A stretch of DNA of 64,000 bases from Frigoribacterium sp. SL97 (lineage in GTDB: Bacteria; Actinomycetota; Actinomycetes; Actinomycetales; Microbacteriaceae), in contig NZ_CP113062.1 in the NCBI RefSeq assembly GCF_026625765.1, positions 3,472,001 to 3,536,000 on the forward strand, read 5' to 3'. The notes under the pieces are model-generated. The model was not told where the DNA came from, did no database searches, and saw nothing but the letters and a program-made list of their open reading frames with translations. The position numbers and the translations under genes are program-made. Shown here in pieces: positions 51,381-61,235 of this stretch; positions within the stretch are counted from its first letter, which is position 1, and every line of letters starts with the position of its first letter.

Positions 51381-52397
51381 ATGCGCGTGGTCGTCGTCGG
51401 AGCCACGGGCAACCTGGGCACCGCCCTGCTCACCCGTCTGCAGGCCGAACCCGAGGTGACCTCCCTCGTCGGCGTCGCCCGCCGGGGGCCGCGCATGGCG
51501 ACGCCGCCGTACGGCGAGGTGACCTGGTTCTCGATCGACGTCGGGGCCGACGACTCACCCGTGGCCCTCGAGCGGGCGTTCGCCGGGGCCGACGCCGTCG
51601 TGCACCTCGGCTGGGCCCTGCAGCCGAGCCACCGCAAGGCCGTCATGTACCGCACGAACGTGCTCGGCACCTCGCACGTCCTCGACGCCGCCGCCCGGGC
51701 CGGCGTGCCGCACGTGCTCGTCGCGTCGTCGGTCGGCGCCTACTCGCGGGGCCCCAAGGGTCGACGCGTCGACGAGACCTACAAGACCAAGGGCGTCCGC
51801 CGCTCCAGCTACTCGAAGCACAAGTCGATCAACGAGCGCGTCATGGACGCCTTCGTCGAGCAGCACCCCGAGGTCACGCTGACCCGCATGCGCCCGGGCC
51901 TCGTGTTCCAGGCCTCCGCGGCGAGCGAGATCGTCGGACTCTTCGCCGGTCGCTGGGTGCCCACCCGCTGGATGCAGCGCGTGCGCCCCCCGTTCATCCC
52001 GCTCGCCCCGCGCTTCGTGTCGCAGGTCGTGCACGCGAGCGACGTCGCGGACGCGTTCTGGCGGGCCATCGACCGCCGCGCCGGTGGGGCCTTCAACCTC
52101 GCCGCCGAACCCGTGGTCGACCCCGACCGCATCGCCCGGGCCTTCGGCTCCCGCCTGCTGCCCGTGCCCTACCGCCTGTTGCGCGCCGTCGTCCAGCTCA
52201 CCTGGCTGGCCCGCCTGCAGCCGACCGAGCCGGGCTGGCTCGACATCGCGGCCAAGATCCCGGTCATGTCGACCGAGAAGGCCCGGGACGTCCTCGGTTG
52301 GACGCCCCGTCACACCTCGGACGAGACCCTGCGCGAGTTCGCCCACGCCCTCGCCCACCGGACCAACCACGAGGGGTCGCACCCGCTGCACGGCTGA
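51381..52397 (+). CDS. NAD-dependent epimerase/dehydratase family protein
   Basis: A 338-residue extended SDR. The cofactor motif GATGNLG is at residues 7-13, VHLGWALQPS follows, and the catalytic-type YSKHK is near residue 144. A family-typical ending (WTPRHTSDETLREF) is seen in sugar-nucleotide epimerase relatives. The ATG at 51381 is preceded by GAAAGTGAG. Substrate unknown. Confidence 0.86.
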   Translation: MRVVVVGATGNLGTALLTRLQAEPEVTSLVGVARRGPRMATPPYGEVTWFSIDVGADDSPVALERAFAGADAVVHLGWALQPSHRKAVMYRTNVLGTSHVLDAAARAGVPHVLVASSVGAYSRGPKGRRVDETYKTKGVRRSSYSKHKSINERVMDAFVEQHPEVTLTRMRPGLVFQASAASEIVGLFAGRWVPTRWMQRVRPPFIPLAPRFVSQVVHASDVADAFWRAIDRRAGGAFNLAAEPVVDPDRIARAFGSRLLPVPYRLLRAVVQLTWLARLQPTEPGWLDIAAKIPVMSTEKARDVLGWTPRHTSDETLREFAHALAHRTNHEGSHPLHG

Positions 52398-52495
52398 GCG
52401 GCGGGCCCCAGCTCGAACCGCGAGGCCGGGCCCGCGCCCGCGCCCGCGCGAGCCGCGCGCCCGTGCCACCTGCCAGCCCGCGCGAGCTGCAGCCC

Positions 52496-53149
52496 CTACG
52501 GCAGCGTGAGCTCGAGCAGCCCGTCGGCCCGCACGGTCACCGACACGTCCTCGTACCCGGCGACGCGCGGCAGCCCGTCGGCGGCCGGACCGTCGTGGTC
52601 GCCCACGACCACGACCGAGGCTCCGGAGGCGCGGGCGGCCTCGAGCCCCGCCGCTGCGTCCTCGAAGACGACGACCTCGCCCGGGTCGACGCCGAGCAGC
52701 TCGGCAGCCAGCAGGTAACCGTCCGGGGCCGGCTTGCCCACCGCCACCTGCTCGGACGCCAGCACGACCGCGGGCCAGGGCACGCCCGCCTCGGCCATCC
52801 TCGACCGCGCCAGCTCGTGGTTCGCGCTCGTCACGAGGGCCACCCGGTCACCCGGCAGGCTCGCCACGAAGGCGGCGGCGCCCGGGATCTCGACGGTCCC
52901 GTCCCGGGTGCCCGCCTCGACCGCCTGCAGCCCGTCGGTGAGGGACCGTGCCTCGTCCTCGGGCAGCCGGGGCAGGAACCGGGTGACGGTGTCGTGGGTC
53001 TGCCGGCCGTGGGCGAACGCCAGCAACTCGACGACGTCGAGCTCGTGTTCGGCCGCGAAGTCGCCCCAGATGCGTTCGACCAGGGCGGTCGAGTCGACGA
53101 GAGTGCCGTCCATGTCGAACACGATCGCGCGGCAGGTGAGGGTCGTCAT
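52496..53149 (-). CDS. HAD-family sugar-phosphate phosphatase-like protein
   Basis: A 217-residue haloacid-dehalogenase hydrolase. Motif I is FDMDGTLVDS, motif II VTSANHE, motif III GKPAPDGYLLA, motif IV VVFEDAAAGLEAARASG. The small helical cap after motif I fits beta-phosphoglucomutase/DOG-phosphatase relatives. ATG 53149. Probably removes phosphate from sugar phosphates. Confidence 0.88.
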   Translation of the reverse strand: MTTLTCRAIVFDMDGTLVDSTALVERIWGDFAAEHELDVVELLAFAHGRQTHDTVTRFLPRLPEDEARSLTDGLQAVEAGTRDGTVEIPGAAAFVASLPGDRVALVTSANHELARSRMAEAGVPWPAVVLASEQVAVGKPAPDGYLLAAELLGVDPGEVVVFEDAAAGLEAARASGASVVVVGDHDGPAADGLPRVAGYEDVSVTVRADGLLELTLP

Positions 53150-53207
53150 GGCCACAGTCTGCCCCGGCGCACATGCGGCACGCACCCCCACGGCGTACCG
53201 TGCCCGC

Positions 53208-53627
53208 ATGCACGAAGACGAGCAGGACACGAAGACCGGCACCACCACGGGCGACGCCACGACGGCCACGGACGGCGTCGGCTACGCAGGCACCGCCGAG
53301 ACCGCACCGGACCGTCGCGACGCCGACGACCCGACCGCGGACTTCCCGCGGAGCGAGGCGACCACCGCCGAGATGCAGCGGTCGGCGACGGAGGACTCCC
53401 CCGCCGTGGACTCCGACACCGACCTGGACGCGGTCCAGGCCCTGCCCGGTGAGGGCGGGCCGGACGACGGCGGCGACATCGAGGTCGACCCCGACGACCT
53501 CAACCTCTCGGGCGACTCGATCCCCGGCCACCCGAAGCCCGGCGAGCCCGATCCCGCCGACGCGCCCTCGGGTGACGGCGCCGCGCCGTCGCACCCGAAG
53601 CCCGGGCCGCCCCGGCCCCGCGGCTGA
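53208..53627 (+). CDS. Acidic disordered protein
   Basis: A 139-residue, Asp/Thr/Pro-rich protein without hydrophobic segments. It ends in two HPKPG repeats (GHPKPGEP, SHPKPGPP). TACCGT (53196-53201) lies six bases before the ATG, a leaderless start. Resembles in composition the small acidic protein at 42368-42658. Function unknown. Confidence 0.65.
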   Translation: MHEDEQDTKTGTTTGDATTATDGVGYAGTAETAPDRRDADDPTADFPRSEATTAEMQRSATEDSPAVDSDTDLDAVQALPGEGGPDDGGDIEVDPDDLNLSGDSIPGHPKPGEPDPADAPSGDGAAPSHPKPGPPRPRG

Positions 53628-53647
53628 CGCCTCCCGGACCGACCACG

Positions 53648-53680
53648 AAGGGCCGCACCGTCTCGACGGTGCGGCCCTTC
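53648..53680. terminator. Rho-independent terminator
   Basis: A 15-bp perfect stem GAAGGGCCGCACCGT with a three-base loop, right after the acidic-protein gene. Confidence 0.85.
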
Positions 53681-53720
53681 GACGTGCGCGCAGTGGCGCG
53701 GGTGGTCCTACGCGTGTGGT

Positions 53721-53773
53721 GTGGTGCCGGGCGGGCCGCCCCGTGAAGAAGCTCCCGGCCCACCGGGCACCAC
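53721..53773. repeat. Structured hairpin in a 404-base gene-free region
   Basis: GTGGTGCC/GGCACCAC with inner GGCGGGCCG/CGGCCCACC. Within the gap 53628-54031 it is followed by more potential stems (CCCACCGTGGG) and an AT-rich tract with CTAG twice. I found no match to SRP RNA, tmRNA, RNase P or 6C RNA signatures and see no supported gene there. Confidence 0.5.
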
Positions 53774-54031
53774 GCGCCCACCGTGGGCGGGCTCGCTCAC
53801 GGTACCGCTGCAGTCTGGGCGGGCAAAGAGCACCCTGCCAGGAAAACGCCTGTTCAGCGCCCCGAATTAGCTAGACGTGCTAGTGACTTAAGAGACAGGG
53901 TGCCCGATGCGCACCTCCGAGCAGCCGTCGGGCCGATCGAGATCCCGTGGACGTCTAACCTCTCGACGACGAGTGATTCTCCACAGCCTGTCCACAAAGC
54001 GAAAACCCGCGCCCGAGGTACGGTCGAGGGC

Positions 54032-54964
54032 GTGACCGACCTCGCCGCAGACGCCTCCCCCACGACCGACACCGCGCCTCCTGCCCCCGTGCTCGTGGTG
54101 ATCGACCGGGCCCGGGCCGGCGCCCGAGGCGACGGTCCCGGGTGGCACCTCGCCGACGCGGCGGAGCCGACCGTGAACGTCGTCGACCTGGGCGTGACCC
54201 GCGGCGACGGCATCTTCGAGGCGTTCGGCGTCGTCGACGGAGCCGTGCAGGCGCTCGAGCCGCACCTGACCCGCCTGGCACGGTCGGCGGCCCTGCTCGA
54301 CCTGCCCGTCCTCGACCTCGACCTGATCCGCGAGGCGGTGCTCGCCTCGGCCGCCGCCCACGCGCCCGTCCCGTTCGCGTTGACCAAGCTCATCGTGACG
54401 CGCGGCCTCGAGGGCGTGCCCGACAGCGAGCCGACCGCGTGGGCCCGGACCGAGGTCTACGAGGACCACGCCGTCGAGCGCCGCGACGGCATCCGCGTCG
54501 TGGCGCTCGACCGCGGCTACCGGCACGACGTCGCGACGACCTCGCCGTGGCTGCTGCAGGGCGCCAAGACGCTCTCGTACGCCGTGAACAAGAGCGTGCT
54601 GCGCGAGGCCGCCCGTCGGGGCGCCGACGACGTCCTCTTCGTCAGCAGCGACGGGTACGCGCTCGAGGGGCCGTCGGCCTCGCTCGTCGCGCGTTTCGGC
54701 GACCGCTTCGTCACCCCGCGCACCGACCAGGGCATCCTCGAGGGCACGACGCAGGCGGCCGTGTTCGACGCCCTGGCGGACCTCGGCCACGAGACCGCGT
54801 ACGAGCTGCTGCCGCTCACCCGCGTGCACGAGGCGGACGCCCTGTGGCTGCTGTCCAGCGGACGTCAGATCGCTCCCGTGTCGGACCTCGACGGCCGGCC
54901 GTTCGCCATCGACCACGAGCTGACGACGTCGCTGGTCGAGGCGCTCTGGGCCCGTCGCACCTGA
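54032..54964 (+). CDS. pabC: Aminotransferase class IV, aminodeoxychorismate-lyase-like
   Basis: A 310-residue PLP enzyme of fold type IV. VTRGDGIFEAFGV lies near the start, the Schiff-base lysine is in LLQGAKTLSYAVNK, then DDVLFVSSDGYALEGPSASL and QGILEGTTQAAV. This pattern fits 4-amino-4-deoxychorismate lyase of folate synthesis, though branched-chain or D-amino-acid aminotransferases share the fold. TACGGT (54019-54024) is seven bases before GTG 54032. Single gene. Confidence 0.78.
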   Translation: MTDLAADASPTTDTAPPAPVLVVIDRARAGARGDGPGWHLADAAEPTVNVVDLGVTRGDGIFEAFGVVDGAVQALEPHLTRLARSAALLDLPVLDLDLIREAVLASAAAHAPVPFALTKLIVTRGLEGVPDSEPTAWARTEVYEDHAVERRDGIRVVALDRGYRHDVATTSPWLLQGAKTLSYAVNKSVLREAARRGADDVLFVSSDGYALEGPSASLVARFGDRFVTPRTDQGILEGTTQAAVFDALADLGHETAYELLPLTRVHEADALWLLSSGRQIAPVSDLDGRPFAIDHELTTSLVEALWARRT

Positions 54965-55129
54965 GCCCCCGCCGTTCGAACAGATGTCCACCTTGCGAAC
55001 GATGTGTCGGGCGATGGTGGCGATCACCCGGTGACCTGCGAGAGTCGGGAACGCGTCGATTCACGGCGACGCGACCCGCACCACCCCGTTCCGCACGCGG
55101 TCGCAGGGCCGCAGAGATGAGCTGAACAC

Positions 55130-55234
55130 ATGAACATCGTCCACGCCTCCGGGCACCACCCCCTCGCGCACGACCTGGCTCCCACCGAGCCGATCGACAT
55201 CAGCGCACTCCTCCTGGCCGAGGCCGCGGCATGA
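55130..55234 (+). CDS. 34-residue peptide, first gene of a small operon
   Basis: ATG 55130 opens a 34-codon frame (ends ISALLLAEAAA) whose TGA overlaps the next ATG as ATGA. Codon choice is GC3-rich like real genes here. No ribosome-binding site better than GAGATGAG is visible. Not recognised; its overlap with the next frame is the main support. Confidence 0.5.
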   Translation: MNIVHASGHHPLAHDLAPTEPIDISALLLAEAAA

Positions 55235-55500
55235 GCGCCGCCGACCTCGCCCGCCTCAGCCACGACCAGCTCGTGGCGCACGTCCGTCGCTCCGTCGACG
55301 TGACCGGCCACTACGCCGCCGACCAGCGGGTGCCCGCCGCTCGCATCGAGGTCTACCCCAAGCGTCGACCCGCCGGTCGAGCCCACCGGTCGCCGGTCGA
55401 CCCCGGGCCCGTCGTCTGCGGCACCGTCGTCGACATCACGCCGGGACCGAGCTACGCCGACTTCTTCGCCCCCGAGGCGCAGCAGCTCGCCTCCGCCTGA
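55231..55500 (+). CDS. Small basic protein of unknown function
   Basis: An 89-residue protein starting at ATG 55231. Its helical N-terminus is LARLSHDQLVAHVRRSVDVTGHYAADQRV. A basic Arg/Pro-rich middle and a C-terminal GPSYADFFAPEAQQLASA follow. Translationally coupled to the 34-residue frame and followed at once by a terminator. Family not recognised. Confidence 0.65.
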   Translation: MSAADLARLSHDQLVAHVRRSVDVTGHYAADQRVPAARIEVYPKRRPAGRAHRSPVDPGPVVCGTVVDITPGPSYADFFAPEAQQLASA

Positions 55501-55531
55501 TCCCCGTTCGGCCTCGGCCGACTAACACGAC

Positions 55532-55558
55532 GACCGTCGTCCCCTCGGGGCGGCGGTC
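55532..55558 (+). terminator. Rho-independent terminator with T-rich tail
   Basis: GACCGTCGTCCCC/GGGGCGGCGGTC stem (two G-T pairs) with TTTC following, on the plus strand. Confidence 0.8.
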
Positions 55559-55577
55559 TTTCGCATGCCCGGGGGAA

Positions 55578-55624
55578 GCAGGAGGCGCGGCTCCGATCCC
55601 GAGAACCGGCACCGCGCCTCCTGC
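55578..55624. terminator. Terminator of paired GGAGGCGCGG
   Basis: GCAGGAGGCGCGG and the complement CCGCGCCTCCTGC flank a 21-base loop, between convergent genes. Confidence 0.8.
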
Positions 55625-55638
55625 GCTCGCCCCTCCGC

Positions 55639-57696
<2,058 letters not shown>

Positions 57697-57988
57697 GCTC
57701 CCAGCAGTACAGGAGGAGCGCCGCCGGCGGCCAAGCTGAGCGCCGTACCCCGCCGAACCGTCCCGCCCGCCCCGCCCGCGCCTCCCCCGCCTGCCCGGCC
57801 CTCCCCGCCACGAACCCCGTTCACGAAGATGAACCCCGTTTCCGCGTGGTTCAACTTCGTGAACGGGGTTCATGGCCTCGTGTCGAGGACGACCACGCCT
57901 CCCCCACACGCCGGGAGGGAGCTCCCACCGCCCCCAGGCGAGGAGGCGCGGATCACGCTGGTCGGGCGCCGCCCGTCACGCTCGCCCC
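57697..57988. other. 292-base divergent region
   Basis: Holds the palindrome at 57812-57871 and a GAGGCGCGG 10-mer remnant near 57945. A weak TACTGC box lies on the minus strand before glgX. Nothing else recognised. Confidence 0.5.
57812..57871. repeat. Two-tier palindrome (copy 5)
   Basis: GAACCCCGTTCACGAAG and complement as outer arms with GAACC/GGTTC inner arms. The outer arm is identical to that of copies at 2236 and 59034. Confidence 0.88.
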
Positions 57989-59035
57989 ATGACCAGCACC
58001 GCGCCCCACCTCTGCCCGCTCGTCTTCACCTCGACCCACGGGGGCACGACACGCGAGGCGCGACGCCTGCAGCTCGAGGCGCGGCGGGGATCGCTGGTCC
58101 GCGTCCATCGGGGCACCTACGCCGCCGCCGCCGACTGGGACGACCTCGACGCGCGAGGGCGGCACGTCGTCCTGACCAGGGCGGTCACCCGAGGGCTGGA
58201 CCGACGGTGCACGGTCTCCCACGACTCGGCCGCGGCCCTGTGGGGTCTGCCGCGGGTCCACGACGCCTACGCGGACGTGGTGACCGTCATCGATCCTCGG
58301 CGGACGACCACGAGGCGTTCGACCGACCTCCTGCGCCGCCCCGGCTCGGTTCAGGCGGCCGACCGCGACGAACTCCACGGAGTGTGGCTCACGAGCCTCG
58401 AGCGGACCGCCGTCGACGTGGCTCGGAGCGCCTCGTTCGGCGATGCCGTGCTGTGTGTCGACGCCGTCCTGCGCCGCCTGGTCCTGCCCGACGGACACCG
58501 GACGGGCGCTGCCGTCGAGGCCGAGTTCCTCCGCCGACGCACTCGACTCATGTCCCGACTGGGCCCGTCCTCACACCCGGGCGGACGGATGGCCCGTCGC
58601 GCCGTCGAGTTCTCGTCCGCGTGGGCCGAGAACGGAGGCGAATCCCTCCTGCGTGTCGTGCTGTTCGAACTGGGCTTGTCGTCGGTCGAGTTGCAGAAGA
58701 CCTTCATCCTCGGCGACCGGTTCCTCGGACGCTGCGACGTCTTCCTCCGGACCTTCGGCGTCGCGGTCGAGTTCGACGGGCACATCAAGCTCACCGACCC
58801 CGAGATCCTCGCCGGACGGACTCCCGCGGAGGCCATCAGGCTTCGGGGACGTCGCGACCGCCGCCTCCTGCGCCATCCCGAGATCCGTCACGTGGTGCAC
58901 TGCGAATACGCCGATCTGGTGTTCCCGGAGAGGCTGGTCGAACTCCTCCGGGCGGCCGACGTCCTCATCGATCCACGTCGGGTGACGCACGCTGCACGGG
59001 TCGCTCGACGGCGCTTCGTCGGGGCGTCCGGATGA
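57989..59035 (+). CDS. AbiEi-like antitoxin-domain protein with DUF559-like nuclease fold
   Basis: A 348-residue protein. The N-terminal region includes ARRGSLVRVHRGTYAAAADW and CTVSHDSAAALWGLPRV, the pattern of AbiEi-type winged helix antitoxins. The C-terminal third (NGGESLLRVVLFELGLSSVELQ, RCDVFLRTFGVAVEFDGHIK, LRHPEIRHVVH) has the E...D...ExD spacing of PD-(D/E)XK/DUF559 nucleases. There is no toxin gene adjacent. Its stop overlaps a palindrome. Common as single genes in Microbacteriaceae; function is not shown. Confidence 0.75.
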   Translation: MTSTAPHLCPLVFTSTHGGTTREARRLQLEARRGSLVRVHRGTYAAAADWDDLDARGRHVVLTRAVTRGLDRRCTVSHDSAAALWGLPRVHDAYADVVTVIDPRRTTTRRSTDLLRRPGSVQAADRDELHGVWLTSLERTAVDVARSASFGDAVLCVDAVLRRLVLPDGHRTGAAVEAEFLRRRTRLMSRLGPSSHPGGRMARRAVEFSSAWAENGGESLLRVVLFELGLSSVELQKTFILGDRFLGRCDVFLRTFGVAVEFDGHIKLTDPEILAGRTPAEAIRLRGRRDRRLLRHPEIRHVVHCEYADLVFPERLVELLRAADVLIDPRRVTHAARVARRRFVGASG

Positions 59036-59093
59036 ACCCCGTTCACGAAGATGAACCCCGTTCAATCGGGGTTCATCTTCGCAAACGGGGTTC
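59034..59093. repeat. Two-tier palindrome (copy 6)
   Basis: GAACCCCGTTCACGAAG outer arm with inner GATGAACCCCG/CGGGGTTCATC perfect. The right outer arm has two mismatches. It overlaps the stop codon of the upstream gene by two bases. Confidence 0.88.
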
Positions 59094-59124
59094 GCGCGCG
59101 TGCAGAAGGTTGGGGCAGGAGCGG

Positions 59125-61104
59125 CTAGCTGACGTGCACGTCGGGGCGGCGGCTGCGCGAGGGCTCGGCCCGGCGCAGCACCTCGCGGGTCACCGGTGCG
59201 ACCTCGCCCACCCCGGTCAGGAAGAACCGCCCCATGTTGGACAGCGGGTTGCCCTCGGTCCACTCGAAGTAGATGTCGGGCACGACGCCGGTCTCGTCGC
59301 GGACCGCCAGCAGCACGCTGGCCACGGCGTTCGGCACCGCGCCGCTCGTCGTGCGCAGCACGCGGTAGCCGTGCAGCGCGTGCCCGGTCACGACGAGGTC
59401 CTCCTCGAAGTTCGACGAGTCCCCCTTGTGCACCTCGAGGAAGATGACCGGTGAGCGCTGCGGGATGCCGCTGTACTTCCGCTCGGCCGTCAGCTTCTTC
59501 TTGTAGATCTCGGCGACCTCGCGCCCCGGCTCGTGGGCGATGACGCGGATCGTGCCGTACTCGTCGGCGTCCTCGCGCACGTATGCGAGCGCGGTGTCGT
59601 CCAGGGTGACCGAGGTCGCCCGCAGCTGGAACGACCGCTGCACGCGCGAGACGAGCGACACCGCGATGATCCCGATGATGAAGATCGCGGCGATGCGCAC
59701 GCCGTCGGGACGCTCGACGACGTTGGTGATGGTCGTGTAGACGAACACGAGGGCGACGACGCCGAAGCCGATCGTGCGCTTCCGCTGGCGCGCGCGTCGC
59801 GCCGACAGCGTCACGGCCACGGAGGCGCTGGTGATCAACACGAGGACCCCCGTCGCGTAGGCCCCGCCCTGGGCGTCGACGTCCGCCTCGAACACGATGG
59901 TGATGACGAAGGCGATCACCGTGAAGACCAGCACGAGGGGACGGACGGCCCGGGCCCACTGCGGTGCCATGCCGTAGCGCGGCAGGTAGCGCGGCACGAG
60001 GTTGAGCAGCCCGGCCATGGCCGACGCCCCGGCGAACCACAGGATGCAGATGGTGCTGACGTCGTACAGCGTGCCGAAGCCGTCGCCGAGGTACTGGTGC
60101 GCCAGGAACGCCAGGGCTCGGCCGTTGGCCGACCCGCCGGCCTGGAACTCGGCCTGGGGGATCAAGAGCGTGGTGACGAAGCTCGACAGGATCAGGAACG
60201 AGCTCATGATGATCGCGGCCGTGGCGAGCAGGCGACGGGCCCCGCGGATGCGTCCCACCGGCTTGGCCGGGGTGTCGGTCGGGTCGCCGGTGATCTGGGG
60301 CATGACGGCCACCCCGGTCTCGAAGCCCGACAGGCCGAGGGCCAGCTTCGGGAAGACGATCAGGGCGATGCCGACCATGACGAACGGGTTGCCGTGCTGC
60401 ACGGTCAGCGCTTCCCACCAGTTGCCGATGACCACCGGGTTCTCGCCGATGTGGAAGAGCGACACGGCGATGACGACGAGGTTGAGCGTCAGGAAGATCG
60501 CGACGAGCACGACCGCGATGCCGATCGCCTCGCGGAAGCCCCGCAGGAAGACGGCGGCGAGCAACGCGACCAACACCAGCGTCAGCGGCACCTCGGCCCC
60601 GTGGAACCACGACGGGGCGAACGGGTTCTCGACGGCGTGCGCCGTGGCGTCGGCCGCCGACAGGGTGATGGTGATCATGAAGTCCGTGGCGGCGAAGCCG
60701 AGCAGGACGAGGACGAACAGCTTGCCGCCCCACCAGGGCAGCAGGCGCTCGAGCATCGCGATCGAGCCCTCGCCGCGCGGGCTCTCGCGGGCGACGCGGC
60801 GGTAGACGGGGAGCGCGCCGAACAGCGTCAGCAGCACCAGCACGATGGTCGCGAGGGGCGAGAGCAGCCCCGCCGCGACGGCCGCGATGGCCGGTTGGTA
60901 CCCGAGGGTCGAGAAGTAGTCGACGCCGGTCAGGCACATCACCCGCCACCACGAGTGCGTCTTCTCCGGGGTCTCGGCGTGCGGACCCTGGTGCGTCCCC
61001 GCGGTCTCGGTGAGGCCGTGCAGCAGCCAGCTCCGCATCCGTCGCGTGGTCGGGTGCGGGGTCGGCGGTGCGACCCTGGCGGGTGACTCGGGCTGCGCGG
61101 ACAC
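59125..61104 (-). CDS. APC/KUP-like potassium or amino-acid transporter
   Basis: A 659-residue integral membrane protein with about twelve hydrophobic segments. It begins with a cytosolic segment and VDYFSTLGYQPAIAAVAAG, and carries LSGFETGVAVMPQITGDP in mid-protein. A long C-terminal cytosolic domain (from about residue 490: VTLDDTALAYVREDADEYGTIR, YKKKLTAERKYSGIPQ) looks regulatory. Resembles APC-superfamily permeases, including potassium uptake proteins. GTG 61104 has an AGAGGAA site. Directly downstream of kdpDE, so a potassium role is likely, by context. Confidence 0.8.
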   Translation of the reverse strand: MSAQPESPARVAPPTPHPTTRRMRSWLLHGLTETAGTHQGPHAETPEKTHSWWRVMCLTGVDYFSTLGYQPAIAAVAAGLLSPLATIVLVLLTLFGALPVYRRVARESPRGEGSIAMLERLLPWWGGKLFVLVLLGFAATDFMITITLSAADATAHAVENPFAPSWFHGAEVPLTLVLVALLAAVFLRGFREAIGIAVVLVAIFLTLNLVVIAVSLFHIGENPVVIGNWWEALTVQHGNPFVMVGIALIVFPKLALGLSGFETGVAVMPQITGDPTDTPAKPVGRIRGARRLLATAAIIMSSFLILSSFVTTLLIPQAEFQAGGSANGRALAFLAHQYLGDGFGTLYDVSTICILWFAGASAMAGLLNLVPRYLPRYGMAPQWARAVRPLVLVFTVIAFVITIVFEADVDAQGGAYATGVLVLITSASVAVTLSARRARQRKRTIGFGVVALVFVYTTITNVVERPDGVRIAAIFIIGIIAVSLVSRVQRSFQLRATSVTLDDTALAYVREDADEYGTIRVIAHEPGREVAEIYKKKLTAERKYSGIPQRSPVIFLEVHKGDSSNFEEDLVVTGHALHGYRVLRTTSGAVPNAVASVLLAVRDETGVVPDIYFEWTEGNPLSNMGRFFLTGVGEVAPVTREVLRRAEPSRSRRPDVHVS

Positions 61105-61235
61105 GGGTTCCTCTCGGACGTGCGGGGCGCACCGACCGGGAGGCGGGCACGCGCCCTGCAACGTTAGGCCTCGTGCGCCTCCCGGTGGTGACGTCCGGCG
61201 TTAGGAAACCGTGAGGATCCCGACGGCGACCGCGG

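Noticed and set aside
53700..53900. SRP RNA, tmRNA or RNase P RNA gene
   Set aside because: Stable stems are present, but none of the conserved loop sequences of these RNAs could be found.
53907..54035. 42-codon frame ending at the pabC start
   Set aside because: Arg/Ser-rich, with no ribosome-binding site. pabC has its own leaderless -10 inside it.
54975..54992. LexA-like box (TCGAAC followed by GTCCAC) before the small two-gene unit
   Set aside because: Only the left half matches the actinobacterial SOS consensus; the right half has three mismatches.
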